In this document: piece after piece, positions 54,351 through 63,988 of the stretch
How the letters are laid out: each line of letters opens with the position of its first letter
How positions within the stretch are numbered: the stretch's first letter is position 1
Source: Pokkaliibacter sp. MBI-7
GTDB lineage: Bacteria > Pseudomonadota > Gammaproteobacteria > Pseudomonadales > Balneatricaceae
Length of the DNA: 64,000 nucleotides
Direction: 5' to 3'
Assembly: GCF_029846635.1 (NCBI RefSeq)
Contig: NZ_JARVTG010000001.1
Location: forward strand, 1,642,501 to 1,706,500
The notes under the pieces: generated by a model
Told to the model about the DNA's origin: nothing
Database searches by the model: none
Seen by the model: only the letters and a program-made list of their open reading frames with translations
Translations under genes and position numbers: made by a program

Positions 54351-55304
54351 TTACAGCGCGCTGGCCTGCTCCAGCCGCGCCATCTGCTCAGTGCTCAGTT
54401 CCAGTGCCACCGCCCGTACCAGACTGGCAAGCTGCCCGGTGCTGGTCGCACTGGCAATCGGCGCGGTCACCCCTTCACTGGCCATCACCCAGGCCAGCGC
54501 TACTTCGGCCTGACTGGCCTGCTGCTCGGCGGCCACGTCATCCAGCGCCGCCAGAATCCCCAGTCCGCGGGCATTCAGATATTTCGCCAGACCACCACCA
54601 CGCTGGCTCTTGTGCAGATCAGCCTCACTACGATACTTGCCGGACAGGAACCCCGAGGCGAGGCTGAAATAGGTAATGACGCCCAGCCCTTCCTGCACCG
54701 CCAGTGACTTCAGGGCACCGTCGAACTGGGCACGGTCATAGAGGTTGTATTCCGGCTGCAGCGTGGCATAGCGGGGCAGGCCCAGCTCGCGGGAGATATC
54801 CAGTGCCGCCTGCAACTGCGTCGCCGAGTAGTTGGAGCAGCCAATAGCGCGCACCTTGCCGTCTTTAATCAGGGTTTCATAAGCCCGCAGGGTTTCTTCA
54901 TGAGGCACGCTGTCATCCGGGCAGTGGGACTGATAAAGGTCGATACAGTCTGTCTGCAGGCGGCGCAGGGAGTCTTCGACGCCAGCCAGAATACGCTGCC
55001 GCGACAACCCTTTGCGGCCACCACCGAGATCCCAGCCCACCTTGGTCAGCAACAGAACCTTGTCACGTTTATGCGGATTGGCCGCCAGCCAGTGACCGAT
55101 AATGGTTTCCGACTCGCCACCCTGATTACCAGGCGCCCAGAGGGAATAGCAGTCCGCGGTATCGATGGCATTGAGACCGGCATCCACCAGCCCGTCCAGC
55201 AGGCGGAACGACTGCGCCTGATCGACCGTCCAGCCAAACACGTTACCACCAAACACCAGGGGGACGATGGACAGGCCTGACTGACCCAGGGCTCGTACTT
55301 TCAT
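54351..55304 (-). CDS. Aldo/keto reductase
   Basis: 317-residue NADPH-dependent TIM-barrel oxidoreductase. It has the catalytic Asp and Tyr in NAIDTADCYSLW, Lys in LLLTKVGWDLGG, His in DLYQSHCPDD, and the cofactor loop YFSLASGFLSGKYR. It resembles the AKR group including YajO and Tas-like enzymes. It is convergent with the LysR gene, which may or may not control it, since the start is on the far side. The substrate is unknown. Confidence 0.92.
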   Translation of the reverse strand: MKVRALGQSGLSIVPLVFGGNVFGWTVDQAQSFRLLDGLVDAGLNAIDTADCYSLWAPGNQGGESETIIGHWLAANPHKRDKVLLLTKVGWDLGGGRKGLSRQRILAGVEDSLRRLQTDCIDLYQSHCPDDSVPHEETLRAYETLIKDGKVRAIGCSNYSATQLQAALDISRELGLPRYATLQPEYNLYDRAQFDGALKSLAVQEGLGVITYFSLASGFLSGKYRSEADLHKSQRGGGLAKYLNARGLGILAALDDVAAEQQASQAEVALAWVMASEGVTAPIASATSTGQLASLVRAVALELSTEQMARLEQASAL

Positions 55305-55596
55305 CTCTGCACTCCTTTCGAGTTAACACCACATCATGCAGCGACCTTACTCCCCCGGCGCAGGGGGAACCAGTACAGCGGGCTGAAAGCACCTTTTGCC
55401 TGCAGGGAAGAATGGCTTTCCCGTCGGGCTGCGGATAAAGAAACGGCAGCAGATGCTGCGTTACTGATTATTCATCCATGCCAAAGACAGCCTTCGTATT
55501 TCCACCATTGTGCTCATCACTGCAAACTGCGATACAGAAACCCGGCTTAGTGGCAGCACCGCCACCCCGGCAACTCCAACAGGGACTGACACAATA
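55305..55596. other. Intergenic region before the TauE/SafE gene
   Basis: About 290 bp between the aldo/keto reductase start (-) and the permease (+). No gene was accepted; the permease frame is open back to 55510 but the extra residues lack family character. No operator or hairpin was fixed. Confidence 0.35.
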
Positions 55597-56358
55597 ATGA
55601 TTACCGACCCGTTGTTTTGGGCGGTCGCTATTCCGGCGATCTTTATCGATGGTATCTCCAAAGGCGGCTTCGGCGGCGGGCTGGGCGTGGTTGCCGTACC
55701 GATCATGGCCGTGGCCATCAGTCCGGTGCAGGCCGCGGCCATCATGCTGCCTATTCTGTGCATCATGGACTGGCTTAACATCTGGGCCTATCGCGGCCGC
55801 TGGGACGTGCGCGAGGCGCGCCTGCTGATTCTCTCAGGCATACTCGGCATTGCCATTGGTACCCTCACCTTCCGCTGGCTCAATGAAGATGCGGTGCGCG
55901 TCCTGCTCGGCGTGCTGTCGCTTGGCTTTACCCTCAACTGGGCATGGAAACAGTGGCACCGGATCGGCGGGGAGCGCCAGCCCCACAACATCCGCAAAGG
56001 CATGCTGTGGGGGTCACTGACCGGCTTCACCAGCTTTGTCGCCCATGCCGGCGGCCCGCCTGCCAACGTCTATCTGCTGCCCCGTCAGCTGGATAAAACC
56101 ACTTATCAGGCCACCACAGCGCTGCTGTTTGCCGCCACCAACATGATCAAGCTGATCCCCTACGCCTGGCTCGGTCAGCTCAGCGTCGGCAATCTCAGCA
56201 CTTCGGCGGCACTGATCCCCATCGGCCTGCTGGGTATTCAGGCCGGCGTCTGGGCGCACCATCACCTGCCCGACCGCTGGTTTTACATCAGCCTGTATGT
56301 ACTGCTCGGCGTGCTGGGGGTCAAACTGCTGTGGGGAGGTCTGGGCGCCCTGCTCTGA
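55597..56358 (+). CDS. TauE/SafE-family sulfite/anion exporter
   Basis: 253-residue inner-membrane protein with about eight helices. The family motif near the N terminus reads GISKGGFGGGLGVVAVPIM, and the second repeat has FTSFVAHAGGPPANVYLLPRQ. TauE/SafE members export sulfite, sulfoacetate or related anions. I chose ATG 55597 since the fold begins there; AGGGA lies 12 nt upstream. It is a single gene, 255 bp before the next cluster. Confidence 0.88.
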   Translation: MITDPLFWAVAIPAIFIDGISKGGFGGGLGVVAVPIMAVAISPVQAAAIMLPILCIMDWLNIWAYRGRWDVREARLLILSGILGIAIGTLTFRWLNEDAVRVLLGVLSLGFTLNWAWKQWHRIGGERQPHNIRKGMLWGSLTGFTSFVAHAGGPPANVYLLPRQLDKTTYQATTALLFAATNMIKLIPYAWLGQLSVGNLSTSAALIPIGLLGIQAGVWAHHHLPDRWFYISLYVLLGVLGVKLLWGGLGALL

Positions 56359-56613
56359 CAGATCCTGCTCTCTGCCGGTGGCCGCCAGCGTCCTCTCTGC
56401 GCTGGCGGCCGCGCCCCTGTGCCGTTGTCGCGCTGTCACTTTGCCATCCTTCCCTGTTCAATCGATCCATCACCCTTCATCCCACACCTGCTGCCCCGTC
56501 ACTGATCAGGCCGCGCCGCACCTGTCCGATAGGACAGTTGTGACCACGCCTGCTGATCCCTAACGTTTGCCGCCTGCAAAAGTTGCTGTGGCAAGCACTC
56601 AAGGGAGACTTTT

Positions 56614-57477
56614 ATGTCACTGGGCCTGGATCAGATTGAATACCTCAGTACCCTGCGCAACAGGGATTTCATTGCCTCTGACGTCCAGCAACGGCTCGGG
56701 CAGAGCAAGATTCTGGTCGCCGGTTGTGGCTCCACCGGCGGCAGCATCATCGAACCGCTGGTGCGTACCGGCGCCCGCCATCTGGTGCTGGCCGAGAACG
56801 GCACCTACGAAGTCAGCAATCTCAACCGTCAGTCCATGGGCATTGCTCATGTCGGCCGCAACAAAGCCTCGGTGCACGCAGCACGAGTCCGCTTTATTCA
56901 CCCGGGCGTGCAGGTCACTGTCCATGACGAAGGCATTCAGGCGCACAACGTTGAACAGCTGGTGCGTGAGACAGACCTGATCGTAGATGGCGTCGATGTC
57001 ACTACCCGTGACGGTCTGCAGGCCAAATACCTGCTGCATGCCCACGCCAAAGAACAGCGCAAGCTGCTGATCACCGGTTACGACATGGCCGCCGCTCAGC
57101 TGATCGTGGTGCATGACTACCGGCAGGACAGCGAGCAGGTCATGAAGGGCCGCCTGACTCCGCTGGATATCGTCTCCCTGCACCCGCTGCAGTGCTGCAT
57201 CAGACTGATCGGCACCGAACAAATGCCGCTGGAAATCTTTGAGGAGCTGGAACGCCACGCCCGCCATGAGAAGGACTTCATTTCCCAGCTGGCGATGACC
57301 GCCAATCTGTTCGGCGTACTGGCCCTCGGTGTGATTCTCAAATCCCTGGCGGAGGAACCGCTGCCGGAGACCGTCTATCTGGACATCTGGGAGCTGCTCG
57401 GCAGCCAAAGTGATGAGCACACCCTCAGCCACTACCGCCAGCACTGGGCCAACCGGCACGATCTCCACGTACTCTAG
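56614..57477 (+). CDS. ThiF/E1-like adenylyltransferase
   Basis: 287-residue protein of the ThiF/MoeB/E1 fold. The nucleotide loop VAGCGSTGGS is at about 36-44; a modified AENGTYEVSNLNRQ segment (60-73) carries the Asn and Arg that bind ATP, and Lys84 lies in GRNKASVHAARVR. No CxxC zinc pairs are visible. ThiF-type enzymes adenylate a carboxyl group, often a C terminus. AAGGGAG lies about 7 nt before the ATG. It heads a co-directional run of five genes; the next gene (GNAT-like) starts 20 nt after its stop. The adenylated substrate is unknown. Confidence 0.82.
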   Translation: MSLGLDQIEYLSTLRNRDFIASDVQQRLGQSKILVAGCGSTGGSIIEPLVRTGARHLVLAENGTYEVSNLNRQSMGIAHVGRNKASVHAARVRFIHPGVQVTVHDEGIQAHNVEQLVRETDLIVDGVDVTTRDGLQAKYLLHAHAKEQRKLLITGYDMAAAQLIVVHDYRQDSEQVMKGRLTPLDIVSLHPLQCCIRLIGTEQMPLEIFEELERHARHEKDFISQLAMTANLFGVLALGVILKSLAEEPLPETVYLDIWELLGSQSDEHTLSHYRQHWANRHDLHVL

Positions 57478-57496
57478 ACAGGCAGACAGCGCAATC

Positions 57497-58246
57497 ATGG
57501 ACAGATTCCAACTGGTGCTGCTGCACCAGCCCAGTTATGGCGAACGCAGCAAGGATGTCAGGGACTATTTCGGCCAACTGCTGGCCCTGCGTATTCAGGG
57601 TTACTTCCACGAGCACGGCCACCGCTACATTCCGGTCGATATCTACGATCACTTCGCCTCCCATCTGCTGTTGCTGTGCAATGGCGAGGCCGTGGCCTGT
57701 GCCCGTATCGTCGATCACGATGCCTGTGTGCAGCATGAGCTGGCCTTTCCGCCGGTGACGCTGCTCAGCCAGTCCGGCAGCCCTTCCGCCGTAGCAGCCG
57801 TGCAGCAGTTTGTGCAGCAGTACAGCCCGCAGGGCGGTGTCGGCTACGACAGTGCCTTTACCCTGTGCCCGGCTATCCGCCAGCAACGTCTGGCGGCGAC
57901 CGTGGTCAAGGTCATGCACGGCCTGTGGATGCTCTATCACCACAACAGCCAGCCCCGGCGCTTTGTGGTATCCGCCACCCTGCGACTGAAAACCGAGCGG
58001 CTGTTCAGCAAGCTGGGCTGTACGCCGGTGTGCTGCGACCCTTACTTCCAGCTGCACAGCATTAACAGCGAGCTGGCCATGATGATGCTGTTCAGCCGCC
58101 CTACCGCCCTCGCGCAGGAGTGGATGGCGCACTACCAGACGTTATGGGATGCGCGTATCGAACTCGGTACGCCGTTCAGTGCGGCGGCCATCGTGCCTGC
58201 TGCCAGTCTGCCGTGCAGCCACCAGCGTCTCGCGCTGCACGGTTGA
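57497..58246 (+). CDS. GNAT-superfamily acyltransferase, acyl-synthase-like
   Basis: 249 residues. The N-terminal part (DYFGQLLALRIQGYFHEHGHRY, then DIYDHFASHLLLLCNGEAVACARIV) resembles FeeM/N-acyl amino acid synthases and LuxI-type synthases, which use acyl-ACP or acyl-CoA to acylate an amine. A Phe/Pro-rich middle and FVVSATLRLKTERLFSKLG end the fold. I chose ATG 57497, 20 nt after the ThiF stop; the longer frame to 57410 overlaps ThiF. The ribosome site is weak, so coupling to the upstream gene is likely. Function is inferred from fold resemblance only. Confidence 0.68.
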   Translation: MDRFQLVLLHQPSYGERSKDVRDYFGQLLALRIQGYFHEHGHRYIPVDIYDHFASHLLLLCNGEAVACARIVDHDACVQHELAFPPVTLLSQSGSPSAVAAVQQFVQQYSPQGGVGYDSAFTLCPAIRQQRLAATVVKVMHGLWMLYHHNSQPRRFVVSATLRLKTERLFSKLGCTPVCCDPYFQLHSINSELAMMMLFSRPTALAQEWMAHYQTLWDARIELGTPFSAAAIVPAASLPCSHQRLALHG

Positions 58247-58321
58247 GCCTCCGCCAACCGTTTAACCCTTCACCACCGTGGATCACCGACCCGCGTCGGA
58301 CCACTGACAAGGAAGCCTGCC

Positions 58322-60892
58322 ATGCAGCTGATACAAGGCTATCTCCGCCTGCTGGAGCGCCGTTACAAACTGCTGATTGCCCTGGTGCTGTTGATCACCC
58401 TGGGCTTTGCCTATGTGGCCAGCGGTCTGCAGACCAATGCCACCCCCTACTTTCTCGACCAGAGCCACCCCAGCCGTCAGGCCGATCAGTTTCTGAAAAG
58501 CCACTTCAGCGGCAGCGGCGAGAACCTGATGATCGCCACCCGTACCGAGCAGGCGAGCATCTACAACGCCGACAGTCTGGAAGACCTGCATAAACTGACC
58601 CTGGCGCTGGAGCAGCTGACCCTGACCAACACCACCGATGTCAGCCGCCTGCAGCAGCTGGTGCAGCGCCTGCCCGCCCATGACCGCAGCGGTCTGGAGT
58701 TTGCCAGCCCGCTACAGCCACGGCAGATCGATCAGATCCGCACCCTGCAGCAGCGTTTGCAGCAAGCGGGCATACTGGACAAGGCTGACCAGCGCTGGCT
58801 GCAGGAAATGCAGACCCGTATTCACCCGGTCACCAAAGTGCGCTCGCTGGTTCGCATTGAAAGCATCACCGCCAATGGCGATGAGCTGGATATCCATCCG
58901 CTGATGTTCCGTGTCCCCGCCGACGAGGCCGGGCGCAGCAAACTGGCTGCTGAAGCTCAGGCCAACGGCCTGCTGCGGGATGTGATGATTTCCCGCTCGC
59001 CACAGGCGGTGAATACGCTGGTGGAGCTGTCGATTCCGCAGGACGATGCTCCGGCCATGCGCCGTATGTACGATGCCACGGCGGCCCTGATCGAGCAGCT
59101 GCAGCTGCGTGATCACTACGCCATCGGCGGACCACCGGCCATCTTCGCCCAGACTTCCGCCACCATGGAGCAGGACAGCAATCGCTTCTTTCCGCTGATT
59201 CTGCTGGTGGTGATGGTGGTACTGGGGCTGCTGTTCCGCTCGCCACGCAGCGTATTGATCCCCATTGGCGTGGCCTTCCTCAGTGTGATCTGGACACTGG
59301 GCAGCATGGTGCTGCTGGGTTTCCAGCAGAATATCGTCAGCACCATGCTGCCGGTGTTCCTGATTGCCATTGGCGTCTCCGACAGCGTGCACTTTATTGC
59401 GGCTTATCGTCACAGAGGAGGGAGCACCGCCGATGCCAGCCTTGACCGCCAGAGCCTCAAGACTCAGCGACTGGGCAAGGTGCTGAACCACCTGACCGTG
59501 CCCATGCTGCTGACCAGCCTGACCACCATTGGCGGCTTTCTGTCACTGTGCTGGACACCTATTCACTTTATCGCCCAGTTCGGTGCCTTCGTCGCCCTCG
59601 GTGTGGCCTACGCCTTTATCATCACCCTGACCCTGCTCCCCGGCCTGTATCTGTGGCTGCCTGCGGCCCGACAGACTGAACAGGCCCGCCCTTCCGCACT
59701 GATGCAACGGCTGATCGGCCTGACTCAGCAACTGGTCACCCGCCATACCCGCGCCCTCAGCATCGGTGTGATCGCCGTGCTGATCCTCTGCGGTCTGGGC
59801 ATCCAGCGTTTGCAGATCGATAACGAGATGATCGGCTATTTTTCCTCCCACAGCCGGGTCTATCAGGACAACAGCGAATTCAAACGTGACTTCGGTGGTG
59901 CCGCCACCCTGGAGTTCGTGTTACGTGCGCCGCATCCCGGCTACTTCAAGCAGAGCCAGCATGTGGCAGGGCTGGAACAGGTGCAGCAGCAACTGCTGAA
60001 CCATCCAAAGGTCGGTGCGGTCTATGCGTTGCCCAACTTCATGAAGCTGATGAACAAGGCAATGCATGGTGATGATCCGCAGCAATATCACCTGCCCGCC
60101 GCCAGCAATGATCTCTACGCTCAGTACCTGTTCCTTTATGAGAACAGCAACGGCAACGAGATTTTCAACGTGGTGGACAGCAGCTATCAGCTGGCACGCA
60201 TCATCGTCTTCGTCAAAACCGACCAGACCTCGGCCATGGCCGATATCGTCCAGCGCATCACGCCGGTGATTCACCAGCAACTGCCTGAGGTGGAGATTAT
60301 TCCGGCAGGCTTTGGTGAAGTGCTGATCGCCACCCGCGATGAGATCATCTATACCCAGATCACCAGTCTGCTGCTGTCGTTTGCGGTGGTGACGGCGCTA
60401 TTGCTGGCCCTGTTCCGCTCCCTGCGCTATGCCCTGATCGGTGTGATTCCGCTGGTCGGCGTCGTCGCGGGCAACTTTGCCCTGCTCGGCTGGAGCGGGC
60501 AGTATCTGGATGTCGGTACCGCCATCGTGGCGCCCATCGCCATCGGTATCGGCGTCGACTATGCCATCTACTTCCTCAACCACTGCCGCCAGCACCCCGG
60601 CAGCAACCGCGAAGCCGTGGCCGACGCCATCCGCCAGCAGTTCGCCCCCATTCTGTTCAATACTCTGGTGCTGGGCTGCGGCTTTCTGGTGCTGACCTTC
60701 TCCAGCCATCAGGCACTGATCAATCTGGGCTGGCTGGTCAGCTCCACCATGCTGCTGTCGGCCCTGTTCACCTTTCTGGTACTGCCGCTGTGTGTGTTGT
60801 TTGGCCGCAAGCCACCGGCGCCGCAGGTCGCTGACCTGCCCGGTGTTATCCCACTGCGCATCAATGGTTATCCGAGCGAACTGCCGGAATGA
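58322..60892 (+). CDS. MMPL/RND-family transporter
   Basis: 856-residue inner-membrane exporter with two RND-type halves. Each half has one TM helix, a large periplasmic loop and a five- to six-helix bundle; sterol-sensing-like motifs are LPVFLIAIGVSDSVHFIAAY in the first half and VAPIAIGIGVDYAIYFLNH in the second. The conserved Asp in GVSDSVH/GVDYAIY would carry protons. Members export lipids and lipid-like compounds. AAGGAAG lies 7 nt before the ATG. The LolA-like gene overlaps its stop region, suggesting a joint export role. Confidence 0.9.
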   Translation: MQLIQGYLRLLERRYKLLIALVLLITLGFAYVASGLQTNATPYFLDQSHPSRQADQFLKSHFSGSGENLMIATRTEQASIYNADSLEDLHKLTLALEQLTLTNTTDVSRLQQLVQRLPAHDRSGLEFASPLQPRQIDQIRTLQQRLQQAGILDKADQRWLQEMQTRIHPVTKVRSLVRIESITANGDELDIHPLMFRVPADEAGRSKLAAEAQANGLLRDVMISRSPQAVNTLVELSIPQDDAPAMRRMYDATAALIEQLQLRDHYAIGGPPAIFAQTSATMEQDSNRFFPLILLVVMVVLGLLFRSPRSVLIPIGVAFLSVIWTLGSMVLLGFQQNIVSTMLPVFLIAIGVSDSVHFIAAYRHRGGSTADASLDRQSLKTQRLGKVLNHLTVPMLLTSLTTIGGFLSLCWTPIHFIAQFGAFVALGVAYAFIITLTLLPGLYLWLPAARQTEQARPSALMQRLIGLTQQLVTRHTRALSIGVIAVLILCGLGIQRLQIDNEMIGYFSSHSRVYQDNSEFKRDFGGAATLEFVLRAPHPGYFKQSQHVAGLEQVQQQLLNHPKVGAVYALPNFMKLMNKAMHGDDPQQYHLPAASNDLYAQYLFLYENSNGNEIFNVVDSSYQLARIIVFVKTDQTSAMADIVQRITPVIHQQLPEVEIIPAGFGEVLIATRDEIIYTQITSLLLSFAVVTALLLALFRSLRYALIGVIPLVGVVAGNFALLGWSGQYLDVGTAIVAPIAIGIGVDYAIYFLNHCRQHPGSNREAVADAIRQQFAPILFNTLVLGCGFLVLTFSSHQALINLGWLVSSTMLLSALFTFLVLPLCVLFGRKPPAPQVADLPGVIPLRINGYPSELPE

Positions 60893-60954
60893 GCCGCCCT
60901 TCCCGGTTGCCACAGCAGCCGGGGACTGCCCTCTCCCTGAGACAAGGAATGCCC

Positions 60955-61821
60955 ATGTTGTTTTCTTTTTTAGCTTCACCTGCACACCGCCTTACCGCCC
61001 GCTACGCCCGGCTGGGCTCACTGCTGCTGACAGGCCTGCTGTCCGCGGCAACGCTGCAGGCGGCAGAAGCACCCGCTAACACCAGCGAGATGGCCAGCCT
61101 GACGCCGGAAAAGCTGATGGAGGCCGTCAAATGGCGTGCCGATGGCAACAGCCGTCAGGCCGACATCACTCTTGAACTGTGGCAGGGCCAGCAACTGCGC
61201 GACACCCGGCAGGTACGCTATCTGGAGCAGGACAAAGGCCAGAGCCGCGACACCCTGATGTATATCAGTGAGCCCAAGGACGTGGCGGGCACCAGCCTGC
61301 TGTTCCAGAGCGATGCTGAAAAAAGCTCAGACGACGACAGCATCTATCTGTATCTGCCCGCCCTGCGCAAAGCCAAGCAGCTGGCCGCGCGCAACAAGCA
61401 GGGGCGCTTTATTGGTTCGGAATTTATCTACGCTGATCTGGAATGGCTGCGCCCGGAAGACTTCAGTTACCAGAGCAAGGGACAGGTGATGTGGCACGAC
61501 CGCCCGGTCATCGAGCTGGAAGCCACCGCCAGACAGGACACCGTGCTGGAGAAGACCGGTTACAGCCGCAAGGTGCTGTGGGTGGATCCGCAGTATCAGC
61601 TGATCGTCGCCACCGACTTCTACGATGAGCAGGGACGCCTGCTGAAACGCATGGAAGTGGAAAAGGTTGAGCAGATTCAGAATATCTGGACCATCACCCA
61701 GCAGCGTATGGACAACCTGCAGAGCGGCCAGAGCACGCGGATGTACGTGAAGAACATCAGCTACGACGTGGCCGTCAATGACCGCCTGTTCAACCGCCAG
61801 CAGCTGGGTAAACGCTGGTAA
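60955..61821 (+). CDS. Outer-membrane lipoprotein-sorting (LolA-like) periplasmic protein
   Basis: 288 residues with an N-terminal signal peptide (SLLLTGLLSAATLQAAEA). The beta-rich body matches the outer membrane lipoprotein-sorting family: SRDTLMYISEPKDVAGTSLL, DDSIYLYLPALRKAKQLAA, FIGSEFIYADLEWL and TGYSRKVLWVDPQY. It could ferry a hydrophobic product from the MMPL transporter across the periplasm. I chose ATG 60955 because AAGGA is 6 nt upstream; a frame from 60889 overlaps the transporter stop. Confidence 0.85.
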   Translation: MLFSFLASPAHRLTARYARLGSLLLTGLLSAATLQAAEAPANTSEMASLTPEKLMEAVKWRADGNSRQADITLELWQGQQLRDTRQVRYLEQDKGQSRDTLMYISEPKDVAGTSLLFQSDAEKSSDDDSIYLYLPALRKAKQLAARNKQGRFIGSEFIYADLEWLRPEDFSYQSKGQVMWHDRPVIELEATARQDTVLEKTGYSRKVLWVDPQYQLIVATDFYDEQGRLLKRMEVEKVEQIQNIWTITQQRMDNLQSGQSTRMYVKNISYDVAVNDRLFNRQQLGKRW

Positions 61822-61952
61822 TCCTCTCTGCTGCGGTGCTGCCGCCCTCCGCTGTCAGTCAGCTGGCGCCACCCTGCTATGCATGGGTGGTTGCCACGGA
61901 CTGATCCTGAACTTTTGCAGCACCGCAGCCCTGGCAGTGAAATGAGCCTTCT

Positions 61953-63221
61953 ATGCAGTACATCTTCGCCCTGATGCCGCGCGCTGCGGCATCTGCCCTG
62001 CTGCTGGCCACGACGCTGTGGCTACCGGTCAACGCGGCGCAGGCTGCGCCGCTGGACTGGAGCGGCGAGCTGTCCAGCCGTCTCGACTATCGTCTGCCGG
62101 AAGCCGAGCGCGGCTGGGCACAACAAAAACTCAAGCTGAAATTCAGTCTGGGCCAGCAACTGGATTCCGGGGCCAGCTGGACTGCCGTCGGCCGTGGCTA
62201 TATCGACCCCTATTATCGTCAGGCCCGCTTTGCCGGTACCGATGCCCATGAGCTGAGTGATGATCTCTGGCTGCATGAGCTGTACTGGCGTGATGGTAGT
62301 GACAGCTGGAGCTGGACCCTTGGCAAACAACAGGTGACCTGGGGTGAGGCCGATTACTTTCGCGTGCTGGATGTGGTCAACCCGCAGGATCTCAGCGACT
62401 ACCTGCTGAGCTATGTCGAGGAATTCAATCAGGCCCGTCATTCCCTGTGGATGGCCAATATCGAATGGAGCGGTGAGCGCTGGACCCAGCAATGGCTGTG
62501 GATCCCTGATTTTGCCGCCACCACGCTGCCTGCCGACGGTAGCGACTTTGCCTCTGCCGGTATCCATACTTTCCAGCAGCTGCGCGATCAGGCTGACGTG
62601 CGCGAGCCCGGTCATGCCCTGCGTGATCACAGCTTCGGCTGGCGCGGCAGTTACAGCGGCGATGCCATCGACGTCAGTCTGTACGGCTACTATGGCTGGA
62701 ATCCGGACCCGCTGCTGCAACTCGACAGTCAGGGTCTGCATGAACGCTACGCACGGCGGCAGGTTATCGGCAGTTCGTTCAGCCGCGCCATCGACGCCTG
62801 GGTCGTACGCGGTGATGCCGGGCTGTATCTCAACGAGGCCGTAGCCGACAGTGATGGCGTGCGGCATCGTGGCGATCTGGCCAAAGCCTTGCTGGCACTG
62901 GATTACAACGGCGCCAGCTACAGTCTCAGCCTGCAGGCATTGTGGGGTGATGGCCTGTCAAAACCGGACTGGCAGAACAAACAGCGCATGCTGTCACTGT
63001 ATGGCGAGAAGCGTCTGCATAACGACGATCTGGTGCTGAGCAATCTGGCCATTGTCGATCTGGCCGGTCACAGCGGTCTCAATGAGATGCAGGCCAGCTA
63101 TCGGCTCAACGGTGATGTCAAGGTAGCGGTGGGCAGTGATTTATTCTGGGGTGATCAGGCACTGTTTTCCGGCTACCGCAGCCAGAACCGGGTGTTTATC
63201 AAGGGCAGTTATTACTGGTAG
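61953..63221 (+). CDS. DUF1302-type outer-membrane beta-barrel
   Basis: 422 residues with a signal peptide ending near NAAQAAP, then alternating amphipathic strands and a C-terminal aromatic (KGSYYW), typical of outer-membrane barrels. The motif GKQQVTWGEADYFRVLDVVNPQDLSDY is the DUF1302 signature. DUF1302 proteins often accompany MMPL transporters. It is placed 131 bp after the LolA-like gene and would form the outer-membrane step of the export route. Confidence 0.85.
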   Translation: MQYIFALMPRAAASALLLATTLWLPVNAAQAAPLDWSGELSSRLDYRLPEAERGWAQQKLKLKFSLGQQLDSGASWTAVGRGYIDPYYRQARFAGTDAHELSDDLWLHELYWRDGSDSWSWTLGKQQVTWGEADYFRVLDVVNPQDLSDYLLSYVEEFNQARHSLWMANIEWSGERWTQQWLWIPDFAATTLPADGSDFASAGIHTFQQLRDQADVREPGHALRDHSFGWRGSYSGDAIDVSLYGYYGWNPDPLLQLDSQGLHERYARRQVIGSSFSRAIDAWVVRGDAGLYLNEAVADSDGVRHRGDLAKALLALDYNGASYSLSLQALWGDGLSKPDWQNKQRMLSLYGEKRLHNDDLVLSNLAIVDLAGHSGLNEMQASYRLNGDVKVAVGSDLFWGDQALFSGYRSQNRVFIKGSYYW

Positions 63222-63226
63222 CACAG

Positions 63227-63264
63227 AGTACGCCTGCCGCAGGAAAGACAGTGGCAGGCGTACT
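63227..63264. terminator. Convergent hairpin between barrel and luxR
   Basis: A perfect 12-bp stem (AGTACGCCTGCC with GGCAGGCGTACT) around a 14-nt loop sits between the ends of the two converging genes. No U-run is present on either side, so it may terminate or attenuate in both directions. Confidence 0.6.
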
Positions 63265-63274
63265 GAGCTTACGA

Positions 63275-63988
63275 TCAGTGCAAAATCTTCATATGCATGG
63301 CTTTGGAAACCAGATGCATACGATTACAGACGTTCAGACGGCGGCACATGTTGGCGACATGAAACTTCACCGTGCGCTCGCTGATCCCCAGAATCACCCC
63401 GATTTCCCAGCTCGATTTACCTTCGTGCAGCCAGCGCAGCACTTCGGCCTCGCGCTGGGAAAACACCACCTTCTCCACTCCGTCATCACTGTGTGCCGCT
63501 ACCCGGCGCCCCGCCTCATGCAGATGAGGTAACAGGTACGACAGAATCAGGCGGAAGTGCTCTTCACGCTGGTGCTGGCTGATATCAACATTGAGGATGC
63601 TGCAGTTGTGCAGTGTCTGCCCGCTCAGATGACCAATCAGGTTATCCTGCCCCAGTACCGAGTATTCGCACTGGGGGTCGCGGTATTCCAGCCAGATCGG
63701 GCAGCGCTGGGCCAGCACAAAACCGACTTCCTTATTGGATTGCAGATAATCAGGGCGCAGCAGGCTGGCGGTTTCTTCCGCCCTGAGGTTGAGACCCTGC
63801 AACAGCAGCGGGTAGAGACCCTGGGCTTCCCGTGCCAGCTGCAGATAGGTCAGCCGCACACAGGGCAGCAGCTTCTTGACCTGCTGCAGCAGCGACTGGA
63901 AGTCCTCCTCGCTGCGCACGGCCAGACTGGCCACGCTGATATCCAGTAATGACATGGCGTCCTGATACGCCAACTGGGCAGATTCCAT
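63275..63988 (-). CDS. LuxR-family transcriptional regulator
   Basis: 237 residues. The C-terminal GerE-type HTH (about 172-230) shows FSQREAEVLRWLHEGKSSWEIG and GISERTVKFHVANM. The N-terminal domain has no confident autoinducer-binding signature, although its length suits a LuxR solo. It converges on the barrel gene and lies closest to the ThiF/GNAT/MMPL cluster, so it is the likely regulator. The ATG at 63988 is close to the window end, so its ribosome site is only partly visible. Confidence 0.85.
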   Translation of the reverse strand: MESAQLAYQDAMSLLDISVASLAVRSEEDFQSLLQQVKKLLPCVRLTYLQLAREAQGLYPLLLQGLNLRAEETASLLRPDYLQSNKEVGFVLAQRCPIWLEYRDPQCEYSVLGQDNLIGHLSGQTLHNCSILNVDISQHQREEHFRLILSYLLPHLHEAGRRVAAHSDDGVEKVVFSQREAEVLRWLHEGKSSWEIGVILGISERTVKFHVANMCRRLNVCNRMHLVSKAMHMKILH

